Origin: Nocardioides sp. SYSU D00038
GTDB taxonomy: Bacteria; Actinomycetota; Actinomycetes; Propionibacteriales; Nocardioidaceae
Assembly (NCBI RefSeq): GCF_016924665.1
Contig: NZ_JAFFJT010000007.1
Span: 124,001-188,000, forward strand
Direction: 5' to 3'
Length of the DNA: 64,000 nucleotides
Shown here: positions 30,092-38,178 of the stretch, in pieces
Layout: each line of letters begins with the position of its first letter
How positions within the stretch are numbered: the first letter of the stretch is position 1
Program-made: the position numbers and the translations under genes
The notes under the pieces: model-generated
What the model was told of the DNA's origin: nothing
The model's database searches: none
Seen by the model: only the letters and a program-made list of their open reading frames with translations

Positions 30092-31963
30092 ATGAGGAGC
30101 TCGCACCACCAGGACACGTTCGACGCGTTCTACCGCGAGACCCGCGACGGCCTCCTGCTCCAGACCTACGCCCTCACCGGCGACCTCAGCGCCGCCCAGA
30201 AGGCGGTGCGCGACGCGATGGTCGTCGCCTGGCACCACTGGCGCAAGGTCTCGGTGCTGCCCGACCCGGAGTCGTGGGTGCGCCCGTTGGCGTGGAGCCG
30301 CGCCCAGCGCCGCCACACCGCACGCTGGTGGGTGCGGCAGAAGGGCATCGACCCCGAGGCGACCGCGACCCTCGAGACGCTCGGCCGGCTCACCTCCACC
30401 CAGCGCCGGGTGCTGCTGCTCAACGAGCTGACCCCGCTGCCGCTGGAGGAGATGGCCCGCGAGGCCGGCATCCCGCGGGCGTCGGTCGAGCGCGAGCTGC
30501 AGACCGCCACGGCCCAGTTCTCCCTGCACCGCGAGGTCACCTCGACCTCGGTGCGCACCTGCCTGGCCCACCTGACCGAGTCGCTGGCGCTCGTGCGCTG
30601 GCCGCGCACCACGATCCTGGTGCGGGCCGGCAGCGCCCGTCGCCGCTCACACACGGTGGTCGGGATCGCCGCGACCGTGGCCGCGCTGGTGGTGGCCGGC
30701 ACCGTCGTCACCGACACCGCCGGCGCCCGGCCCGAGCTCTCGAGCAAGGGAGTGCTCGACAACGAGCGGGCGCCCCGCGGCGAGGCACCGCCCGACCCGC
30801 TCACCGCGGCGGCACTGCTGGTCGGCGACGACGTCGGCACGGCGCTGACCGGCACCTGGGCCGAGCGCGAGACCAGCCGCAACACCGAGAGCCCCGACGG
30901 ACTGGTCTTCCCCTGCCAGCGCGCCCGCTACGCCGACCCCGACGGCCTCGGCGCGCTGCTGCGCACGTTCAGCCTGCTGCCGAAGAACGGCCGGCAGCCC
31001 ACCGGCCCCGCGCGCCTCGACCGCGGCACCACGGTGGGCCAGCAGGCCGAGGCCTCCGCCGACACCACGACCGGCGAGGCGACGTACGACACCCTGACCT
31101 CCTGGTACACGCGCTGCATGTCCGGGCGCACCCAGCTGCTGCAGACCCACGCGGTCGCCGGGGTGGGCGACGAGGCGCTGCTGCTCAGCTTCCGCTCCTG
31201 GGGCCCGCCGGTGCGCACCGTGACCGTCGGCATCGCCCGCACCGGTGCGGTCACCACGACCACCGTCCACCAGCGCCCGGGCGAGCGGGTGCCCTCGGTC
31301 GAGGGCAACGCCCGGATGCTCGCGAGCGCGGTCACCCGGCTCTGCGAGCTCCCCGACGCCGGCGCCTGCACCACCGGGGCGCCGCGGGCCACCGCGGTGC
31401 CGCCGCTGCCCTCCGGCGACGCGCCGGCCCTGCTCTACGAGGCCGACCTGCCGCCGGTCGCCACCGTGACCCGCCCGTGGGCCGGCAGCGAGCCCGCCGC
31501 GGTGACCACCAACATCGCGGCCACCCGGTGCGACCGCACGTCGTTCTCGGGCAAGGGCGTCAGCAACGCGGCCACCCGCACCTTCCTGGTGCCCGGCGCC
31601 GGGCTGCCACCCGAGTTCGGCCTCACCGAGACCGTCGGGGCGCTGCGACCCAAGCGGGCCCGATCCTTCGTGGCCGCCGTGCGCGACAAGCTCGCCGGCT
31701 GCGAGCGCAACGACCTCGGCACCGAGGTCGAGGAGCTCGCCAACCGCTCGAGCCGCAACGCCGACCTCACCGTGTGGGCGCTCACCGTGGAGATCTCCGA
31801 CGACCGGGCGGTGCGGTTCCTCATGGGGATCGTCCGCTCCGGCACCGCCGTCGCCCAGGTCACCCTGGTGCCGGGAGGCCGGGCCACCGTCGCCGACGGC
31901 GCCTTCGTCGCGCTGGTCGGGCGGGCCCAGCAGCGGCTGGGCGAGCTGGCCCCTCCGCGCTGA
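30092..31963 (+). CDS. Sigma-factor-like protein fused to a transmembrane extracytoplasmic domain
   Basis: A 623-residue fusion. Residues 8-75 resemble sigma region 2 of SigE-family ECF factors (FDAFYRETRDGLLLQTYALTG ...). Residues 98-145 resemble region 4 with its helix-turn-helix (LPLEEMAREAGIPRASVERE). After a cationic linker there is one membrane helix (188-207), then about 415 extracytoplasmic residues in two similar halves with paired cysteines. The split neighbour pair has the same order of parts. Region 2 is diverged (no clear EECVQEAF equivalent), so promoter binding is uncertain. It may be a membrane-tethered transcription regulator. Confidence 0.75.
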   Translation: MRSSHHQDTFDAFYRETRDGLLLQTYALTGDLSAAQKAVRDAMVVAWHHWRKVSVLPDPESWVRPLAWSRAQRRHTARWWVRQKGIDPEATATLETLGRLTSTQRRVLLLNELTPLPLEEMAREAGIPRASVERELQTATAQFSLHREVTSTSVRTCLAHLTESLALVRWPRTTILVRAGSARRRSHTVVGIAATVAALVVAGTVVTDTAGARPELSSKGVLDNERAPRGEAPPDPLTAAALLVGDDVGTALTGTWAERETSRNTESPDGLVFPCQRARYADPDGLGALLRTFSLLPKNGRQPTGPARLDRGTTVGQQAEASADTTTGEATYDTLTSWYTRCMSGRTQLLQTHAVAGVGDEALLLSFRSWGPPVRTVTVGIARTGAVTTTTVHQRPGERVPSVEGNARMLASAVTRLCELPDAGACTTGAPRATAVPPLPSGDAPALLYEADLPPVATVTRPWAGSEPAAVTTNIAATRCDRTSFSGKGVSNAATRTFLVPGAGLPPEFGLTETVGALRPKRARSFVAAVRDKLAGCERNDLGTEVEELANRSSRNADLTVWALTVEISDDRAVRFLMGIVRSGTAVAQVTLVPGGRATVADGAFVALVGRAQQRLGELAPPR

Positions 31964-32014
31964 CGCCGCTCCGGCCCGCGCCGCACGGCCAGCCACATTT
32001 CCCGCGCCGGCGTG

Positions 32015-32041
32015 CAACCGTGGGACCGCACCGGACGTATC
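32015..32041 (+). promoter_or_regulatory. Candidate ECF-type promoter of the sigma operon
   Basis: CAACC (32015-32019), a 16-bp spacer and CGTATC (32036-32041) have the shape of actinobacterial ECF promoters (AAC-type -35, CGT-type -10). They lie 76 bp before the sigma gene, which would fit autoregulation. No experimental support. Confidence 0.4.
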
Positions 32042-32116
32042 CCTGCCGACAACCACCTCCGTGGTGCGGCCGGTCCCGGCGGCGTCGCGGACGACACGAG
32101 ACGGGAACGAGGGTCG

Positions 32117-32626
32117 ATGGACGAACGCGAGTTCGACGACTTCTACACCGCCTCCTTCCGGCGGGTCACCGCGCAGGTCTACGCGATGATCGGAAACCGC
32201 GACGAGGCTGAGGAATGCGTCCAGGAGGCGTTCGTGAAGGCCTGGGCCCACCGGCGCCAGCTCGACCGAGCCGCCCACCCGGAGGCCTGGGTGCGCACGA
32301 CGGCGTACCGCCTGGCCGTGAGCCGCTGGCGGCGCGTCAAGCGCAACGGCCGCTTCGCCGACCGGGCGATGGCACCGCCGATGGAGGCGCCCGCGCCGAG
32401 CGAGAGTCACGTGGCCCTCGTCGACGCGCTGGGGCGGCTGCCCGAGGAGCAGCGGCGGGCGCTGGTGCTGCACCACATCGCCGACCTCCCCGTGGCCGAG
32501 GTGGCCCGCGAGACCGGCTCCCCCGAGGGCACGGTCAAGGCCCGGCTCAGCCGCGGCCGCGCCGCGCTCGCGGCGCTGCTCGACGACACCAACGGCGGCC
32601 TCCAGGAGGGAGCGAGCCATGCCTGA
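32117..32626 (+). CDS. ECF RNA polymerase sigma factor, SigE family
   Basis: A 169-residue alternative sigma factor. Region 2 covers about 5-70 (FDDFYTASFRRVTAQVYAMI; DEAEECVQEAFVKAW; AWVRTTAYRLAVSRWRR) and region 4 about 100-155 (LGRLPEEQRRALVLHHI; VAEVARETGSPEGTVKARLSR). ATG 32117 follows GGGAACGAGGG. It overlaps the next gene by 8 bp, so the membrane protein downstream is its likely regulator. Confidence 0.92.
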   Translation: MDEREFDDFYTASFRRVTAQVYAMIGNRDEAEECVQEAFVKAWAHRRQLDRAAHPEAWVRTTAYRLAVSRWRRVKRNGRFADRAMAPPMEAPAPSESHVALVDALGRLPEEQRRALVLHHIADLPVAEVARETGSPEGTVKARLSRGRAALAALLDDTNGGLQEGASHA

Positions 32627-34010
32627 CCTCAACGACCTGAACCGCTTCGACGAAGGACTTCCCGTGACCCCGATGCCCGCCAGCGAGGTGCGCCGCCGCG
32701 GCGACCGGCTGCGGCGCCGCAACACCACCCTGGCCGTGGTCGGCGGCGTGCTCGCCGCCACCGTGGCGGTCGCCACCCCGCTCGCCGTGCTCGGCGGCGG
32801 TGGCAGCGACTCCCGTCTCGACCCCGCCCCGCCGCCCGGCCTGACCTGGCGCAGCGAGGTCCCGCCGGACTTCCCGCTGCAGGGCGGCTGGACGTTCGCC
32901 TCGGAGATCGCGCCCGAGCTGGGGCGGATCACCGACCTCGACGTGTGCGGCACCAACCCGCTGCAGCTCGACGGCGTCGACCGGATCGGGGCGCAGTACG
33001 CCGACGCGCCGGGCTCCGACCAGGGCACCCGCAGCCTCACCCTCTACGCCAGCGACGGCGAGGCCCGCAGTGCGCTCGCCGACGTCCGGGCCGCGGTGGA
33101 GGACTGCCCGTCCGGTCGGGTCGGCCAGGTGGCCCACGAGTACACCGTGCGCGACGCACCGCTCGGCACCGAGGAGTCGCTGGTCTTCACCGACGAGGCC
33201 CTGCTGGAGGACGGCTCCCCCGCCGGCGCCACGATCTACCAGGTCGCCCGCACCGGCAACGCGCTGTTCGTCGAGTCCGGCTTCTGGATGGGTGACGAGA
33301 ACGTGCTGGCCGACGAGCTCGAGCGGATGCGCACCACGGCGGACGAGCCGCTGGGCCGGATGTGCCTGTTCGGGGCCGAGCCGTGCGAGGAGCTGCCGCC
33401 GGCCGACGACGGCAGCACCGGTGGGCCGGCGTCCGACCCCGGGCCGCTCGGGGGTCCGATGATCCCCGACGCGTTCCCGCTCAACGACGCGCTCCCCGCC
33501 GACGACAGCGCCGAGCCCGGCGAGGAGATGGGCCTGCTCGGACCGTCGCGCGACCTCGAGCCCCTGGAGCCCGCGGCCTGCGGGCGCAGCGTGGCGCTGC
33601 CCGAGCACGTCGACCGGCTCAGCGGCGGGTTCCGCAACGTCGAGGACTTCCGCGGCCGGATGCTGGTGACCTTCGCCGACGTCGAGCAGGCCGACGCCTA
33701 CGTCGACGACGTGCTGGAGCTCTACTCCGACTGCCCGGAGACGGGGCCGGAGGACGACCGGGCCCTGACCCAGACGATCACCGACCTCGGCGACACCGGC
33801 GACCGGGCCGGCGGCGCGGTGACCTTCTACCAGGGCTTCGGCGAGCCCAAGCCGGGGCTGGCCACGGTCCTCGTGGTGCGGGTCGGCAGCGCGGTGCTGC
33901 TCGCCTCGTCCTACAACGAGGGGCTCGGCACCCCCGCCGGCGTCCAGGACGCGTTCACGGGGATCGTCGCCGAGAACGAGGGCGTCGTCACCGCCATGCA
34001 GGACCTCTGA
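32619..34010 (+). CDS. Membrane-anchored extracytoplasmic protein, probable partner/anti-sigma of the ECF factor
   Basis: A 463-residue protein: a short cytoplasmic N-terminus of about 36 residues rich in Arg, one membrane helix (37-59), then a long extracytoplasmic region with two related halves (each with a C...C pair and a DCPxG/DCPETG motif) joined by an acidic linker. There is no zinc-finger anti-sigma motif. Position, coupled translation and topology suggest it controls the sigma factor; this is inference. Confidence 0.75.
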   Translation: MPDLNDLNRFDEGLPVTPMPASEVRRRGDRLRRRNTTLAVVGGVLAATVAVATPLAVLGGGGSDSRLDPAPPPGLTWRSEVPPDFPLQGGWTFASEIAPELGRITDLDVCGTNPLQLDGVDRIGAQYADAPGSDQGTRSLTLYASDGEARSALADVRAAVEDCPSGRVGQVAHEYTVRDAPLGTEESLVFTDEALLEDGSPAGATIYQVARTGNALFVESGFWMGDENVLADELERMRTTADEPLGRMCLFGAEPCEELPPADDGSTGGPASDPGPLGGPMIPDAFPLNDALPADDSAEPGEEMGLLGPSRDLEPLEPAACGRSVALPEHVDRLSGGFRNVEDFRGRMLVTFADVEQADAYVDDVLELYSDCPETGPEDDRALTQTITDLGDTGDRAGGAVTFYQGFGEPKPGLATVLVVRVGSAVLLASSYNEGLGTPAGVQDAFTGIVAENEGVVTAMQDL

Positions 34011-34035
34011 GGGCCGCCCCCCACCCGCAGGAACG

Positions 34036-34068
34036 ACGAAGGCCCCCGGCAGCGCCGGGGGCCTTCGT
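34036..34068. terminator. Strong bidirectional hairpin terminator
   Basis: Perfect 14-bp stem ACGAAGGCCCCCGG / CCGGGGGCCTTCGT with a 5-nt loop (CAGCG), placed between the end of the sigma operon (34010) and the convergent sucD stop (34085). Symmetric position suggests it serves both strands. Confidence 0.9.
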
Positions 34069-34084
34069 GCGTGCGCGCAGAGGG

Positions 34085-34966
34085 TCAGAGACCCTGCAGG
34101 ACCTCCCGCATCAAGGCCGCGGTCTCCGACGGCGTCTTGCCGACCTTGACCCCCACCGCCTCGAGGGCCTCCTTCTTGGCCTGCGCGGTGCCCGAGGAGC
34201 CGGAGACGATGGCGCCGGCGTGGCCCATGGTCTTGCCCTCGGGGGCGGTGAAGCCCGCGACGTAGCCGACGACCGGCTTGGTCACGTTGTCCTTGATGTA
34301 CGCCGCCGCCCGCTCCTCGGCGTCGCCGCCGATCTCGCCGATCATCACGATCGCCTTGGTGTCGGGGTCGGCCTCGAACGCCGCGAGGGCGTCGATGTGG
34401 GTGGTGCCGATGACCGGGTCGCCGCCGATGCCGATGGCGGTGGAGAACCCGAAGTCCTTCAGCTCGTACATCATCTGGTAGGTCAGCGTGCCCGACTTCG
34501 ACACCAGGCCCACGGGGCCGCTGCCGGCGATGGTGTGGGGCGTGATGCCGGCCAGCGACTCGCCGGGGGTGATGATGCCCGGGCAGTTGGGACCGATCAT
34601 CCGGGTCTGCTTGCCCTGGAGGTAGGACCACACCTCGGCGGTGTCCTGCACGGGCACGCCCTCGGTGATCACGACGAGCAGCCCGATACCGGCGTCGATG
34701 GCCTCGATGCAGGCGTCCTTGGTGAAGGCCGGGGGCACGAAGACCACCGACACGTCGGCGCCGGTCTCGGCCATCGCCTCGGCGACGTCGCCGTAGACCG
34801 GCAGCTCCTTGCCCGCCAGCTCGACGGTGGTGCCGGCCTTGCGCGCGTTGACGCCGCCGACGATGTTCGACCCCGCCTCGAGCATGAGGGTGGTGTGCTT
34901 GGAGCCCATCCCGCCCGTCATGCCCTGGACGATGATCTTGGAGTCCTTGTTCAGGTAGATCGACAT
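34085..34966 (-). CDS. sucD: Succinate--CoA ligase alpha subunit
   Basis: A 293-residue CoA-binding subunit, making succinate and ATP/GTP from succinyl-CoA. Motifs: [20 protein letters not shown] at the N-terminus, the [13 protein letters not shown] loop (about 116-128), and the phospho-histidine in [13 protein letters not shown]. It follows sucC by 29 bp in one operon. Confidence 0.97.
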   Translation of the reverse strand: MSIYLNKDSKIIVQGMTGGMGSKHTTLMLEAGSNIVGGVNARKAGTTVELAGKELPVYGDVAEAMAETGADVSVVFVPPAFTKDACIEAIDAGIGLLVVITEGVPVQDTAEVWSYLQGKQTRMIGPNCPGIITPGESLAGITPHTIAGSGPVGLVSKSGTLTYQMMYELKDFGFSTAIGIGGDPVIGTTHIDALAAFEADPDTKAIVMIGEIGGDAEERAAAYIKDNVTKPVVGYVAGFTAPEGKTMGHAGAIVSGSSGTAQAKKEALEAVGVKVGKTPSETAALMREVLQGL

Positions 34967-34995
34967 GGTCTTCTCTCTGTCTCCGTCGTCCCGGC

Positions 34996-36162
34996 TCAGG
35001 CGTTGGCCAGCTCGGCGGCCTTGTCGGCCGCGCCGTCCATCGTGTCGACCTGGGTCACCAGGGGGTGGTTCAGCTCGTCGAGGATCGCGCGGCCCGCGTC
35101 GACGTTGTTGCCGTCGAGCCGGACGACGAGCGGCTTGGTCGCGGAGTCGCCGAGGATCTCGAGCGCACCCTTGATGCCGTTGGCCACCTCGTCGCAGGCG
35201 GTGATCCCGCCGAAGACGTTCACGAAGACGCTCTTGACCTGCTCGTCGTTGAGGATCACGTCGAGACCGTCGGCCATCACCTGCGCGTTGGCGCCGCCAC
35301 CGATGTCGAGGAAGTTCGCCGGCTTGACGCCGCCGTGCTTCTCGCCGGCGTAGGCGACCACGTCGAGCGTCGACATGACCAGGCCCGCGCCGTTGCCGAT
35401 GATGCCGACCTGGCCGTCGAGCTTGACGTAGTTGAGCCCCTTCGCCTTGGCCTTGGCCTCGAGCGGGTCGGTCTCGTCCTTGATCTCGAACGACTCGTGG
35501 TCGGGGTGGCGCACCTCGGAGGCGTTGTCGTCGAGCGACACCTTGCCGTCGAGGGCCTCCAGCTTGTCACCGGCCAGCCGCGCCAGCGGGTTGACCTCCA
35601 CCAGCGTGGCGTCCTCCTCGACGAACACCTGGTAGAGCTTCTCGATCATCGTGACGGCCTGCTCGAAGACGGCCTCGGGGAACTTGGCCTCGGTCGCGAT
35701 CTCGCGGGCCTTGGCGGCGTCGACGCCGGTGCCCGGGTCGATGCCGATCTTCTTGACCGCGTCGGGGTTGGTCTTCGCGACCTCCTCGATCTCGACACCG
35801 CCCTCGACGCTCGCGATGCAGAGGTACTGGCGGTTGGCCCGGTCGAGCAGGAAGGAGAAGTAGTACTCCTCCTCCGGGGGCGTCGCCGGCGTGACCAGGA
35901 CCCGGTTGACCGTGAGGCCCTTGATCTCCATGCCGAGGATGTTCGACGCGTGCTCGAACGCCTCGTCGGCGGTCTTGGCCAGCTTGACGCCGCCGGCCTT
36001 GCCGCGGCCGCCCGCCTTGACCTGGGCCTTGACGACGGTCACGCCACCGAGCTGCTCGGCCGCGGCCCTCGCGTCGTCGGCGGTCTCGACCACGACGCCG
36101 AGCGTGGTGGTCACCCCGTGCTTCGCGAAGAGCTCCTTCGCCTGGTACTCCATCAGGTCCAC
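34996..36162 (-). CDS. sucC: Succinate--CoA ligase beta subunit
   Basis: A 388-residue ATP-grasp subunit pairing with SucD. The N-terminus [17 protein letters not shown] is typical, so GTG 36162 is chosen; ATG 36153 is the alternative. It also shows [20 protein letters not shown] (about 44-63), the metal-binding VEVNPLA and the C-terminal [18 protein letters not shown] longer frame upstream is non-family sequence. Confidence 0.96.
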   Translation of the reverse strand: MDLMEYQAKELFAKHGVTTTLGVVVETADDARAAAEQLGGVTVVKAQVKAGGRGKAGGVKLAKTADEAFEHASNILGMEIKGLTVNRVLVTPATPPEEEYYFSFLLDRANRQYLCIASVEGGVEIEEVAKTNPDAVKKIGIDPGTGVDAAKAREIATEAKFPEAVFEQAVTMIEKLYQVFVEEDATLVEVNPLARLAGDKLEALDGKVSLDDNASEVRHPDHESFEIKDETDPLEAKAKAKGLNYVKLDGQVGIIGNGAGLVMSTLDVVAYAGEKHGGVKPANFLDIGGGANAQVMADGLDVILNDEQVKSVFVNVFGGITACDEVANGIKGALEILGDSATKPLVVRLDGNNVDAGRAILDELNHPLVTQVDTMDGAADKAAELANA

Positions 36163-36360
36163 TGCTGTTACACCTGTCCTCGAAGTGTGTGGGCGCCGCT
36201 GGGCTGCCGCTGACCGGCACAGGGCGTCGGGAGAGTGGGGACTGTCCCCGGCGCACCATAGTCGCGTCCCCGTCCGCCTACGAGGGCCGGGGCGCTGCGG
36301 GGGGCCGATCCCCGCGTGGGGTGTGACGGGGGACACGCCGCACGCGGGAACCGGCGCGGC

Positions 36361-36675
36361 TCAGGCCGTCGCCAGGCAGACCACGACGTCGCCGGCCCCG
36401 CGCCGGTCGAGGGCAGCCACGACGTCGGCAGCGCCGGCGTCGTCGGTGAGCACCACCGCGTCGACGTCCTCCTGGGCCGCGGCGGCCGCCAGCCGGTCAG
36501 GGTCTTGGTCTGGACCGGCATAGACCACCTCGTGCCCGAGGTCGCGCAGCGCGCGGGCCAGCGCCCGCTCCGCAGTCCCGCCGGCGTCGACGTCCGCCCC
36601 CGGCGAGGGGCGCGGTTCGCCCTCGGGACCAGCCGAAACCGGCGCGACCACCGACGAGACGAGCAGGCGCGACAT
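36361..36675 (-). CDS. Small protein resembling a degenerate methylmalonyl-CoA mutase B12-binding domain
   Basis: A 104-residue protein. The stretch ALARALRDLGHEVVYAGPDQ, followed by DPDRLAAAAAQEDVDAVVL, closely follows the cobalamin-binding domain of methylmalonyl-CoA mutases (GHEVVYTGLxQTPEQI...AAxQEDxDxxGL). The DxHxxG cobalamin-ligand motif that should precede it is absent: the N-terminus reads RLLVSSVVAPVSAG. The strands and helices of a flavodoxin-like fold seem complete, so it may be a stand-alone domain that lost B12 binding. Divergent from the M23 gene; start ATG 36675. Confidence 0.6.
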   Translation of the reverse strand: MSRLLVSSVVAPVSAGPEGEPRPSPGADVDAGGTAERALARALRDLGHEVVYAGPDQDPDRLAAAAAQEDVDAVVLTDDAGAADVVAALDRRGAGDVVVCLATA

Positions 36676-36790
36676 GGCCCGACGGTAACGGAGGGGCGAA
36701 CGGAGGGTTGTCCAGTTCTTATCCACACTGCGGGAAGGGGGATTTTCGGGCGGCCCACCGGATCGGTTACAGTCGGGGCCGCCTTCGGAA

Positions 36791-36830
36791 GTCCTGAGTC
36801 GTAGCGCAACGTCCTGAGTCGTAGAGCATC
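36791..36830. repeat. 20-bp direct repeat in the leader of the M23 gene
   Basis: Two adjacent 20-bp copies of GTCCTGAGTCGTAG(C/A)GCA(A/T)C, differing at two positions and ending 14 bp before the M23 peptidase start. This could be an operator pair or part of a leader RNA. Confidence 0.7.
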
Positions 36831-36844
36831 GGAGAGATCGGTCC

Positions 36845-38119
36845 ATGGGAGAACACCGAGTGGGCAGCGGCGCGAGCCGTGAGCACTCGGAGACCGCACG
36901 ACCTGCCGGTCGTCGCGTGGCCGCCCGACCGGTCGACTCCGACAGCACCGCCCAGGTCCCCTACGTCGGTCGCCGTGCGGCGCGACCCGTGGGGGCCCTC
37001 GACCAGCCGGTGCCCAGCCCGGTCGTGGCGCACACCTCCGCCCTCCCGCAGGCTCCTGCCACCGGCGTCGACCCCCTGACCTCCGAGCTCCCGCAGCTCA
37101 ACCTCCAGCTCAGCGCCCAGCTCGCGACCATGCTGGCCGACCGGCCCGACACCGCCCCGGCCCCCCGCCGTGAGCCGGGCCGCGACCCGCTGCTCGACAC
37201 CGGTCGGGTCAACCGCGTGCTGGCCGACCTCGAGCCCCGCGACCAGACCACGTCGTTCACCGACGAGCCCACCGCCCGGCTGCCGCTGGTCCGCGTGGCC
37301 CAGCCGGCGCCCACCACCCAGGTGCGGCCCACCCAGCCCGGCAAGCGCCGGGCGGTCAAGCACGCCGGCCCCCGCGGCCCCTTGTTCAAGGGCCTCCCGT
37401 CGGTGCCCGTGCTGCTCGGGGTCGCGACCCTCGCGGTCTCGGTCATCGGCGCCGTCGCCGTGCCCGGCACCGACGTCGACCCGGCCGGCAACGACGGCCG
37501 GCTCAGCCAGGCCACCGCGCTGAGCGGGATCGGCGCCGTCGCCACCGCCGGTGACGGCGACCGCGGCCGGCCGATCAGCCGCGACTCGGCGGGCCAGGCC
37601 CGCGGCGACGCCGGCGGCGAGCTGAAGCCGCCCGGCGAGCGGCTGGTCAAGCAGCACAACGCCGCGCTGGAGAAGCTCCAGAGCGCCGCCCAGAGCCAGG
37701 CCGACAAGATCGAGGAGAACCTCTGGGTCACTCCCCTCGACCCGGTCGTCCTCACCGCGCGCTTCGGGCAGTACGGCCTGTGGTCGAGCTACCACACCGG
37801 CCTCGACTTCAACGGCGACACCGGCGACCAGATCCGGTCGATCGCCAACGGCGTGGTGACCTCCACCGGCTACGACGGCGCCTACGGCAACAAGACCGTC
37901 GTCACCCTCGATGACGGCACCGAGATCTGGTACTGCCACCAGAGCTCGATCGGGGTCTCCCCGGGCGAGGTCGTCCGCGCCGGCGAGGTCATCGGCCTGG
38001 TCGGCACTACCGGCAACGTCACCGGCTCCCACCTCCACCTCGAGGTCCGCCCCGGCGGCGGCGACCCGGTCGACCCCTACGCCGCGTTCCTCCAGCACGG
38101 CGTCGACCTGCCGGGCTGA
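36845..38119 (+). CDS. Membrane-anchored M23 (LytM) family metallopeptidase
   Basis: A 424-residue envelope protein. About 185 disordered cytoplasmic residues precede one membrane helix (about 186-207). A short coiled-coil stretch near 270-290 (RLVKQHNAALEKLQSAAQSQ) is followed by the LytM domain (about 300-415). Zinc ligands are present: His and Asp of HTGLDFNGD and His of HLHLEV near the end; YCHQSS supplies the fourth-position His. It should cleave, or bind, peptidoglycan peptides. The long cytoplasmic N-terminus is unusual and could receive signals. GGAGAG precedes ATG 36845. Confidence 0.88.
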   Translation: MGEHRVGSGASREHSETARPAGRRVAARPVDSDSTAQVPYVGRRAARPVGALDQPVPSPVVAHTSALPQAPATGVDPLTSELPQLNLQLSAQLATMLADRPDTAPAPRREPGRDPLLDTGRVNRVLADLEPRDQTTSFTDEPTARLPLVRVAQPAPTTQVRPTQPGKRRAVKHAGPRGPLFKGLPSVPVLLGVATLAVSVIGAVAVPGTDVDPAGNDGRLSQATALSGIGAVATAGDGDRGRPISRDSAGQARGDAGGELKPPGERLVKQHNAALEKLQSAAQSQADKIEENLWVTPLDPVVLTARFGQYGLWSSYHTGLDFNGDTGDQIRSIANGVVTSTGYDGAYGNKTVVTLDDGTEIWYCHQSSIGVSPGEVVRAGEVIGLVGTTGNVTGSHLHLEVRPGGGDPVDPYAAFLQHGVDLPG

Positions 38120-38178
38120 GGGTCCCAGCCCCCCCGGCGTCGCCTCAGCGCGGCCCAGCGCCGCCGCAGTGCCGCCTC

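Noticed and set aside
36676..36844. c-di-AMP (ydaO-type) riboswitch upstream of the M23 gene
   Set aside because: I looked because of the gene type, but the conserved blocks of that aptamer are not visible.
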